64,000 nucleotides of DNA from Serratia symbiotica. GTDB lineage: Bacteria; Pseudomonadota; Gammaproteobacteria; Enterobacterales; Enterobacteriaceae. The position numbers and the translations under genes were made by a program. Each line of letters begins with the position of its first letter. Positions within the stretch are counted from its first letter, which is position 1. The stretch is taken from the NCBI RefSeq assembly GCF_000821185.2, contig NZ_CP050856.1, positions 18,639-82,638 of the forward strand, read 5' to 3'. Shown here piece after piece: positions 56,920 through 64,000 of the stretch. A model generated the notes under the pieces. The model ran no database searches, had not been told where the DNA came from, and was given only the letters and a program-made list of their open reading frames with translations.

Positions 56920-58782
56920 ATCGGGTCGCGCAAGGGAACTTCCCCCCTGCGCTCCCACGGAACCGGACGTGACAGTCTCCCGTCATCCGGCTCTTGTCGT
57001 TGACCACTCACGCCGCGTACAAATTTCCCAGTGTGCAAACAGACCGGGCCTGGCGCGCTGTATCCGTCTTAACCATTCATATGCCTGAGCCAGACTACCG
57101 TGGACCCGCTTATATTTGCGGGCGACCCATTTCGCAAGGTGCAGATCTACATGAGTGGCTATACAGTTCATTGCTGAACGATAAAAGTGACCATAGTACT
57201 TAACCCAGCCCCGTAACATGGGGTTGAGCCAACGGGCCATGACTTCCAGCGATAACGGCGTTTTGTGGCTCAGATCCCAGCCCCGTACCGTCTGCCGGAT
57301 TGCCTTCGCAGCTCTGCCGCTCATTGCTGGCAGGAAATTCACCGACAGCTCTCCCTCTTTCGAGAAGGACTTTCTTGGCCTGAACGTATAGCCCACAAAG
57401 TCGAAGCTGATTTCAGGATATGCTTCCGTTCTTTCCCTGTCCTTGCAGTAAACGACTTTAGTCTTGCCCGGACTCATCTCCAGCTTACACTCAGCCAGCC
57501 GTTTTCTGAGCCTGCCACGCAGCATCATTGCCTGAGCATGACTCTTGCAGTGAATGACTACATCATCAGCGTATCGCTCGAACCGGACGACGGGGAATTC
57601 CCGCGTCATCCACATATCGAATGCATAATGCAGAAACAGATTGGCAAGTAATGGACTAATGACTCCGCCCTGAGGCGTTCCCTTGTCCCTCATCTGCACC
57701 GTTCCGTCCGGCATACACACCGATGCGGTCAGCCATCGCTCAATGTAGAGTTTCACCCATCTGCAGTCCGTATGCCTGCACACCGCTCTCATCAGGAGTT
57801 CGTGATCGATATTGTCGAAGAACCCCTTGATGTCCACGTCCAGCACCCAGTCAGTACGCCAGCATCGATGCCGGGCCATCCTCAGGGCATCGTGCGCAGA
57901 TTTGTGCGGGCGATAGCCATAAGAGTCATTGTGGAACAGTGCCTCCAGAATCGGCTCCAGCATGTCTTTGACAACCATCTGCGCAATGCGATCCGAGACT
58001 GTGGGGATCCCCAGGGGTCTCGTTCCACCCGTCGCCTTGGGTATATCAACACGCCGAACCGCTGGCGGCATATAGCTGCCCGAGGCCATTCGGTTCCAGA
58101 TTTTGTACAAGTTCCCCACGAGGTTCCTATCAAATTCCTCAATCGACTGACCATCGATCCCAGCACTGCCTTTGTTGGCTTTTACTTTCTTGTACGCGCT
58201 CCAGACGGCATGTCTGGATAACGCAAACGGTTTGGACTGGTTCACAGGCTCCTCCCGCTTATGCGGTTGGCCTGCAGTACAGCCCCAACGACTGGCCCCC
58301 TTCGCTCCACGTCCATTACAGACGCTTCATCACTACTACGGAACCATCTGCCCCTGTGCCCCGCATTGGTACTCTGGCGCTCGCAGGGTTTCTGCTCGAC
58401 GCCGCTCCCTTCGCATCGGGACGACAGGTTCCCACGTTCCATGCCAGAGCCTGTGTTGTGCTCATGCTGTCTATATGCCGGATGCCGACCAGCCAGTAAC
58501 CAGATAACCGCTGGACTTATCACGCACCGCTTAGAAAGCGCGTTTTTGACATCATCTTGTTCCTTTCGACACTGCATCTACAGTTCACTCTCGTTCATCT
58601 TCACAACACATACATGACGCATCTGACTGCGCCTTTTCCCTGACGCTCACCACCACCGCTCTTAACGGCAGCAGCTCAGGGTAGTTTGAAGGCTGCATCT
58701 GGACACCGCCTCCGAGGGGCCGCCCCTCATCTCTCGCACAGCATTGCACCCTTATTTGCCATAGGGTACATTCGTGGCACAC
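56920..58782 (-). mobile_element. Group II intron, full length, 1863 nt (copy 1)
   Basis: On the minus strand it starts GTGTGCCACGAATG (58782) and ends GACCCGAT (56920). Domain V (GAGCCGGATGACGGGAGACT and on) lies at 56993-56960. The 5' exon ends CTGGGGTTCCGGCATAG and the 3' exon starts AACCCGTAC, which rejoin to a GGGTT/AACCC hairpin. A short endonuclease-free reverse transcriptase, the size and a hairpin target fit bacterial group IIC. It looks identical to the copy at 58975-60837. Confidence 0.85.
56983..58245 (-). CDS. Group II intron reverse transcriptase/maturase (copy 1)
   Basis: 420 residues from a GTG at 58245 (GGGAGGAG upstream). Reverse-transcriptase blocks are visible: VDIPKATGGTRPLGIPT, LDVDIKGFFDNIDHELLM, GTPQGGVISPLLANL, catalytic FERYADDVVIHCKS and GKTKVVYCKD; then FDFVGYTFRP and a maturase-like C-terminal region (LNPMLRGWVKYYGHF). 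There is no HNH endonuclease domain. The stop codon falls inside domain V. Same residues throughout as the copy at 59512. It should help the intron RNA splice and copy itself into new DNA sites. Confidence 0.9.
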   Translation of the reverse strand: MNQSKPFALSRHAVWSAYKKVKANKGSAGIDGQSIEEFDRNLVGNLYKIWNRMASGSYMPPAVRRVDIPKATGGTRPLGIPTVSDRIAQMVVKDMLEPILEALFHNDSYGYRPHKSAHDALRMARHRCWRTDWVLDVDIKGFFDNIDHELLMRAVCRHTDCRWVKLYIERWLTASVCMPDGTVQMRDKGTPQGGVISPLLANLFLHYAFDMWMTREFPVVRFERYADDVVIHCKSHAQAMMLRGRLRKRLAECKLEMSPGKTKVVYCKDRERTEAYPEISFDFVGYTFRPRKSFSKEGELSVNFLPAMSGRAAKAIRQTVRGWDLSHKTPLSLEVMARWLNPMLRGWVKYYGHFYRSAMNCIATHVDLHLAKWVARKYKRVHGSLAQAYEWLRRIQRARPGLFAHWEICTRREWSTTRAG

Positions 58783-58974
58783 CTATGCCGGAACCCCAGA
58801 AAATTCCGTCACCAAAGCTAAAGCTCATCTGGTTTGCATGACGTTGAATAGATTACGGGTTATGTGACATGGTTCAGCATCAAAATGATTGCAGTATTGG
58901 TCGTCACTCAACCGGTCGTTTATGTGATAGCCCCACCAACACTGGTCGCGGAAAAATCTAGGTTTCCGGCATAG
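58783..58974. other. 192-bp spacer between inverted introns
   Basis: Contains the two 5' exons, one at each end: GACGGAATTTTCTGGGGTTC on the minus strand and GCGGAAAAATCTAGGTTTCC on the plus strand, both running into CGGCATAG at the junction. The middle has no gene. Confidence 0.7.
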
Positions 58975-60837
58975 GTGTGCCACGAATGTACCCTATGGCA
59001 AATAAGGGTGCAATGCTGTGCGAGAGATGAGGGGCGGCCCCTCGGAGGCGGTGTCCAGATGCAGCCTTCAAACTACCCTGAGCTGCTGCCGTTAAGAGCG
59101 GTGGTGGTGAGCGTCAGGGAAAAGGCGCAGTCAGATGCGTCATGTATGTGTTGTGAAGATGAACGAGAGTGAACTGTAGATGCAGTGTCGAAAGGAACAA
59201 GATGATGTCAAAAACGCGCTTTCTAAGCGGTGCGTGATAAGTCCAGCGGTTATCTGGTTACTGGCTGGTCGGCATCCGGCATATAGACAGCATGAGCACA
59301 ACACAGGCTCTGGCATGGAACGTGGGAACCTGTCGTCCCGATGCGAAGGGAGCGGCGTCGAGCAGAAACCCTGCGAGCGCCAGAGTACCAATGCGGGGCA
59401 CAGGGGCAGATGGTTCCGTAGTAGTGATGAAGCGTCTGTAATGGACGTGGAGCGAAGGGGGCCAGTCGTTGGGGCTGTACTGCAGGCCAACCGCATAAGC
59501 GGGAGGAGCCTGTGAACCAGTCCAAACCGTTTGCGTTATCCAGACATGCCGTCTGGAGCGCGTACAAGAAAGTAAAAGCCAACAAAGGCAGTGCTGGGAT
59601 CGATGGTCAGTCGATTGAGGAATTTGATAGGAACCTCGTGGGGAACTTGTACAAAATCTGGAACCGAATGGCCTCGGGCAGCTATATGCCGCCAGCGGTT
59701 CGGCGTGTTGATATACCCAAGGCGACGGGTGGAACGAGACCCCTGGGGATCCCCACAGTCTCGGATCGCATTGCGCAGATGGTTGTCAAAGACATGCTGG
59801 AGCCGATTCTGGAGGCACTGTTCCACAATGACTCTTATGGCTATCGCCCGCACAAATCTGCGCACGATGCCCTGAGGATGGCCCGGCATCGATGCTGGCG
59901 TACTGACTGGGTGCTGGACGTGGACATCAAGGGGTTCTTCGACAATATCGATCACGAACTCCTGATGAGAGCGGTGTGCAGGCATACGGACTGCAGATGG
60001 GTGAAACTCTACATTGAGCGATGGCTGACCGCATCGGTGTGTATGCCGGACGGAACGGTGCAGATGAGGGACAAGGGAACGCCTCAGGGCGGAGTCATTA
60101 GTCCATTACTTGCCAATCTGTTTCTGCATTATGCATTCGATATGTGGATGACGCGGGAATTCCCCGTCGTCCGGTTCGAGCGATACGCTGATGATGTAGT
60201 CATTCACTGCAAGAGTCATGCTCAGGCAATGATGCTGCGTGGCAGGCTCAGAAAACGGCTGGCTGAGTGTAAGCTGGAGATGAGTCCGGGCAAGACTAAA
60301 GTCGTTTACTGCAAGGACAGGGAAAGAACGGAAGCATATCCTGAAATCAGCTTCGACTTTGTGGGCTATACGTTCAGGCCAAGAAAGTCCTTCTCGAAAG
60401 AGGGAGAGCTGTCGGTGAATTTCCTGCCAGCAATGAGCGGCAGAGCTGCGAAGGCAATCCGGCAGACGGTACGGGGCTGGGATCTGAGCCACAAAACGCC
60501 GTTATCGCTGGAAGTCATGGCCCGTTGGCTCAACCCCATGTTACGGGGCTGGGTTAAGTACTATGGTCACTTTTATCGTTCAGCAATGAACTGTATAGCC
60601 ACTCATGTAGATCTGCACCTTGCGAAATGGGTCGCCCGCAAATATAAGCGGGTCCACGGTAGTCTGGCTCAGGCATATGAATGGTTAAGACGGATACAGC
60701 GCGCCAGGCCCGGTCTGTTTGCACACTGGGAAATTTGTACGCGGCGTGAGTGGTCAACGACAAGAGCCGGATGACGGGAGACTGTCACGTCCGGTTCCGT
60801 GGGAGCGCAGGGGGGAAGTTCCCTTGCGCGACCCGAT
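58975..60837 (+). mobile_element. Group II intron, full length, 1863 nt (copy 2)
   Basis: Starts GTGTGCCACGAATG and ends GACCCGAT. Domain V is at 60764-60797. The 5' exon ends CTAGGTTTCCGGCATAG and the 3' exon starts AACCCGATAATG. Same length as copy 1 and opposite in direction, so the pair forms a large inverted repeat. Confidence 0.85.
59512..60774 (+). CDS. Group II intron reverse transcriptase/maturase (copy 2)
   Basis: 420 residues, the same protein as the copy at 56983-58245, with the YADD active site near residue 216 and GTPQGG near 180. GTG start preceded by GGGAGGAGCCT. The last codons and stop overlap domain V (stop at 60772-60774), so translation and folding of the catalytic RNA compete at this point. 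Intact. Confidence 0.9.
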   Translation: MNQSKPFALSRHAVWSAYKKVKANKGSAGIDGQSIEEFDRNLVGNLYKIWNRMASGSYMPPAVRRVDIPKATGGTRPLGIPTVSDRIAQMVVKDMLEPILEALFHNDSYGYRPHKSAHDALRMARHRCWRTDWVLDVDIKGFFDNIDHELLMRAVCRHTDCRWVKLYIERWLTASVCMPDGTVQMRDKGTPQGGVISPLLANLFLHYAFDMWMTREFPVVRFERYADDVVIHCKSHAQAMMLRGRLRKRLAECKLEMSPGKTKVVYCKDRERTEAYPEISFDFVGYTFRPRKSFSKEGELSVNFLPAMSGRAAKAIRQTVRGWDLSHKTPLSLEVMARWLNPMLRGWVKYYGHFYRSAMNCIATHVDLHLAKWVARKYKRVHGSLAQAYEWLRRIQRARPGLFAHWEICTRREWSTTRAG

Positions 60838-60902
60838 AACCCGATAATGATGTTTGGGAAACAGAAAACATTGTACGTGCGACTACTTTTTTAATCAGGC
60901 AA

Positions 60903-60950
60903 GAGCTTAAGCTTAACGTGTGAAATCGTTCCGTTGAGCGTCAACCCCCT
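60903..60950 (-). repeat. 48-bp repeat shared with 48083-48130
   Basis: Inverted copy of the block AGGGGGTTGACGCTCAACGG and beyond. It lies between the intron end and the truncated 3' end of effector copy 2, so it probably marks the insertion-sequence event that removed the effector C-terminus. Confidence 0.45.
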
Positions 60951-60984
60951 GGAACCCTCGTTCTTAGGGGGCAATGCGCTGCTG

Positions 60985-63156
60985 CTACCCGACCATCCTG
61001 TACAGTTCCCGGCTTTCCGGAATGAGACCCCCTTCTTTCAGGTGTGCCTTGGCCGCTTCATTTCGGCTGAGTTTATCTGCATTTTTTGCGCGTTCATAGA
61101 AATCTGCAGCCTGGTCAGGGTTAAGCTGACCAAGCCTGGAGCCGGGCAGTTCCAGAGACAAACGCGCCATGATGTCCTGACGTGAATTTTCATCGCTGCC
61201 GGCAACGTCAGACAGCAGGGCGCAAAGCTTCGTTGCGGCCTCAGAATTCCATGCTGCGCCGGCAATGGCATGGGCGAGGGAGCCAACCCTGTCCTGCTTT
61301 TTATGCGGCAGCAGCGCTGATATTACCTCCTCTTTGTCGAGGTATTTATTCTCGTACAACCGGTGTAATAAAGAAACCCATGCCTCTGCAAGGGGAGCCA
61401 TTCCGCCTGCTGCCACCTTGGTTGCCAGCAGGCTGCTGGGGTGAGCCTCATTGACATTGCCGGGTCGGACTGCCATAGCCGCCACCGCAGGGGCGGAGGC
61501 AGCAACCGAAGTCAGTTCAGTCACGGCTTTCAGGGCCTGCTCCGGGCGCTTATCAGCCATCAGGGCATGGTACCGGTTTTGCAGGAACGCGCGAGTAAGG
61601 GCAGTATCGTTCTCACCCGTCATTTCATCCCAGACTTTTTTGCCGACAGTAGCTTCGGCATCAGGAATACCCTCTACCCCGGCAGCCTTCAGTTCTGCAT
61701 CCACGCGGTGCTGGTAACGGTCGTTTAAAACCCGTGTCTGCTGCTCCTGCATATTGTGGACAAATCCGGGGCTGGCCCGGTACAGTGCCGTTTTCCAGGG
61801 GGTCCACTGTGCCAGCCAGGTGGGAAACGCCCGTTTTTCCCGTCCTCTGACCTGTACCAGTGCCCGATCCAGGTCTTCCTGCGTCACGCCGGAGACGTCA
61901 CCATAGCGCATTCTTTCTCCCGCAGAGGTCAGCCTCAGTGCATCGCGCAGGCCGGTCTGGTATGCCAGGTAAACCTCAACTTCATCAACGAACCGGAGCG
62001 TATTAACCTTGTCACGGGCCGCCTGCTCAAGCTGTTCAAGGCGAAACATCTCACAGCCGACAGTCAATAATTCCGGCAGTCTGTCGTCCCAGGCACCGCT
62101 CTCAACGTCATACACCAGCGCTACTTTCTGCATATCGTTCCAGGCGAGCGTCACCCTGTCTTCACAGCTTGTGGTGGCCCCCTGGGCCACGGCGAATGTT
62201 GTCTCCCGCAGCGCGGGGGTTTCTGCCAGCCGGGTCAGCCAGTCAGACACTCGCGCCTTAAATGCCGGATTTTCTTGTGCGTTTTGGGTTTCGCCCAGGC
62301 GGCTGAGGAACGCGCTGAAGGTCGCTGCGTTTTCCTCCTTTTCAATGGCCGCCCATGTGCTGTCTGATAACTGTGCTGACAACCAGTCTTTCACCGCTTC
62401 AGTCAGGGGACGGGGCGCGACATCAGACCCGTTTTCTGACAGGGAGAAAAAGATCCGTGGCCCATTATAATCCGCCCTCTGCACCCAATCCATGAGTCTG
62501 CGGCGGGTTCGTTCTGACAGCGGATTGCCTTCAACAATAACAATAGCCTCCGGTAAAAGGTGCCCGATGGAAGCAGGAAGTGTGTGAAATTGATTATCTC
62601 GTAAATCTAAGAACTGCAGGCTATCAGGTAGATGGTCTGGCAGGGTTGAAAGTCTATTTTCAGCTAAATTAAGATCCCTGATCGTATCAGGTAGATTACT
62701 GGGGATATTTTCCACCTGATTTTTTTTAAAAACAAGATAAATAATATCGCGAGGTAAATTTACGGGGATTTCTGTAAGTTCATTATCGGAAGCATCAATG
62801 ACAGTCAGTGTCTCCGGTAAATTATCAGGTAATTTACAGAGGTGGTTGCAACTAACGTGCAGTAAATTTATTTCTGGGGGGAGAAAGTTGGGCAACGAAC
62901 TAAGCTGCAGTTCAACCAGATCAAGAAACTTTCTGCCTGTTTCCAGACACTCGCGCATTCTTGCCACTGCGATGTCCCGTTTCTCCCCCATACCTGGCAG
63001 GGCATTTTCTTCCCACTCAGCCCAGAGGGCATAATACTCGTCTGGTCTGAGTGGAACGGTGGCAGTCTGAGAAACACTGCTGGATGAAGGGGCATCCCCT
63101 GTAGAACGAAGATACGTCTGCACAGGCAAATCAGGGTTGTTATTGACAGGAAGCAT
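60985..63156 (-). CDS. IpaH/SspH-type E3 ubiquitin ligase effector, copy 2, 3' truncated
   Basis: 723 residues. N-terminus, NEL domain and most of the extension are nearly identical to copy 1, with Cys331 in SCEDR. The leucine-rich repeats differ strongly (LPRDIIYLVFKKNQ against LPHRLIDLSLENNQ, for example), so target choice probably differs. The protein ends at ELYRMVG, where copy 1 continues ELYRMVSRAQTG for about 100 residues; foreign DNA follows directly. The NEL domain is complete, so ligase activity may survive. Start ATG, as in copy 1. Type III delivery is inferred from the family. Confidence 0.85.
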   Translation of the reverse strand: MLPVNNNPDLPVQTYLRSTGDAPSSSSVSQTATVPLRPDEYYALWAEWEENALPGMGEKRDIAVARMRECLETGRKFLDLVELQLSSLPNFLPPEINLLHVSCNHLCKLPDNLPETLTVIDASDNELTEIPVNLPRDIIYLVFKKNQVENIPSNLPDTIRDLNLAENRLSTLPDHLPDSLQFLDLRDNQFHTLPASIGHLLPEAIVIVEGNPLSERTRRRLMDWVQRADYNGPRIFFSLSENGSDVAPRPLTEAVKDWLSAQLSDSTWAAIEKEENAATFSAFLSRLGETQNAQENPAFKARVSDWLTRLAETPALRETTFAVAQGATTSCEDRVTLAWNDMQKVALVYDVESGAWDDRLPELLTVGCEMFRLEQLEQAARDKVNTLRFVDEVEVYLAYQTGLRDALRLTSAGERMRYGDVSGVTQEDLDRALVQVRGREKRAFPTWLAQWTPWKTALYRASPGFVHNMQEQQTRVLNDRYQHRVDAELKAAGVEGIPDAEATVGKKVWDEMTGENDTALTRAFLQNRYHALMADKRPEQALKAVTELTSVAASAPAVAAMAVRPGNVNEAHPSSLLATKVAAGGMAPLAEAWVSLLHRLYENKYLDKEEVISALLPHKKQDRVGSLAHAIAGAAWNSEAATKLCALLSDVAGSDENSRQDIMARLSLELPGSRLGQLNPDQAADFYERAKNADKLSRNEAAKAHLKEGGLIPESRELYRMVG

Positions 63157-63545
63157 ACACTCTCTTATTTGTTCTCATGAAAGGGGTATTTTGGCTGGTT
63201 AAAGAGAAGCTATTTAAAAACCAACCTGGCGGCAAATATTATTGCTTTTGGTGTTTACAGTGTAAGCCATCTTTAAAATCTGGCTGTGGAGTATCAGCGT
63301 TCGAGCTAAAAAATGCAGGCGACAACGGTTGTTGCAGAGAACGCTGAAGGTGGGGGTCGCCGGTCGCCCGGCGTAGCCGGTTCAGTGTTGATAGGTATCA
63401 CCTATCCCATCCCTCGCCCTGTTAAGCCAACCCCGCTTTTAGCGATAACAGAGTTTCTGTGCGCGGTCGGAGTGGTCACGACAAGGCTGTAAGCCGCAGT
63501 CGGGGCGTATCTCCGCGTTAGCGGGCCGTCAGGGCCGCTTACGCG
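63157..63545. repeat. Duplicated upstream region of effector copy 2
   Basis: Near-identical to 56291-56700: the same leader CATACACTCTCTTATTTG and the same GC-rich block. The duplication therefore covers promoter and gene. No gene is supported within it. Confidence 0.7.
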
Positions 63546-64000
63546 CGTGTACACTTTTCTTACAGCCATGCCTGCCAAATATAGCGGTAATTCTTCGTTT
63601 TTCCACTGATTTTGAATTGGTCACCTTGCCCTGAGCGTAGCGAAGGGAGGTACCTTAAAGCCTGCGTTGTCAGGCTTAAGGCACTCTTTCTTTAGAAAGC
63701 ATGTTTTGTTCAGAATTAACGTTCGAAATTAACATGAAAAAGGACAAGGCTTCGAAGTTAATGACGTCTGCGTTTAACAGCAAACCCCCTCGACGAAATT
63801 AATGGCACAAAAAATCCTCAGGATGGGTGAGGTTGACGTAGAAAAACGATGAAGTCAGGGGCAGGGGGGCTTAAAAGCGGGAATTTCGCTGTGCGATGCG
63901 CAGGGGATAGCCTGCCCGGCACCCAAGGTGTCAGCATCTGACCACGCGAAAGCGTGCAAGAAAGGAAAGTCGGTAATGTTAGGCGCTGGCCAAGGCTCGA
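63546..64000. other. Terminal stretch without recognised gene
   Basis: No open frame of convincing quality and no RNA gene recognised. The sequence diverges here from the region upstream of effector copy 1. Confidence 0.4.

Noticed and set aside
58585..59172. Short frames at both intron 5' ends, coding the same 65 residues
   Set aside because: They start at the intron GTGTG and lie in structured RNA domain I; no sign of translation.

Overview
The window reads as part of a large, mosaic plasmid from an enterobacterium. I infer the Enterobacterales, and plant- or insect-associated Erwiniaceae such as Pantoea or Erwinia would fit; the sequence alone does not fix the genus. The plasmid character comes from a ParF/ParG pair, a second ParA/ribbon-helix-helix pair, the end of a third such partner at the left edge, a CcdA/CcdB addiction module, a broken tyrosine resolvase next to parF, and many insertion sequences and group II intron copies. 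No replication initiator, conjugation gene, rRNA, tRNA or CRISPR array was seen.

Region 1 (1-4.9 kb) holds maintenance genes and mobile-element debris: a truncated partition-type gene, an AT-rich HEPN protein, ccdAB, two small unknown genes, an IS3-family element and intron fragments.

Region 2 (5.0-42.0 kb) is one metallophore locus of the yersiniabactin type, and it is the main content of the window. A divergent promoter region at 16.8-17.1 kb with a Fur-box-like site and a perfect 18-bp tandem repeat feeds two operons. The leftward operon encodes a Cy-A(MT)-PCP-TE NRPS, a 134-residue unknown, two half-size ABC exporters-type proteins like YbtP/YbtQ, and an EmrA/EmrB-like pair. The rightward operon encodes a 4120-residue FAAL-ACP-KS-AT-KR-ACP-Cy-A(MT)-PCP-Cy-PCP protein, a 2009-residue KS-MT-KR-ACP-Cy-like protein without an AT domain, a YbtU-like thiazolinyl imide reductase and a methyltransferase fused to two thioesterases. 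A YbtA/PchR-like AraC regulator and a FyuA-like TonB receptor close the locus. No salicylate synthase or aryl-AMP ligase is present; a fatty-acyl-AMP ligase and a PKS module sit where yersiniabactin has its salicyl carrier domain. The inferred product is an alkyl-substituted, micacocidin-like relative of yersiniabactin.

Region 3 (42.0-48.5 kb) is decaying: an IS6-family copy, an Rpn nuclease gene, a PIN-domain gene, a resolvase and a small gene all carry frameshifts, while parF and parG between them are intact.

Region 4 (48.5-53.7 kb) has an HTH/PIN toxin-antitoxin pair, the second partition module with an upstream array of TAAAGAC motifs, an unknown gene with a clear terminator, and an IS481-family element.

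Region 5 (53.8-64 kb) has two related IpaH/SspH-type E3 ubiquitin ligase effector genes that share their upstream regions. Between them lie two identical 1863-nt group II introns in opposite orientation, 192 bp apart. The last 0.45 kb holds no gene I recognise.
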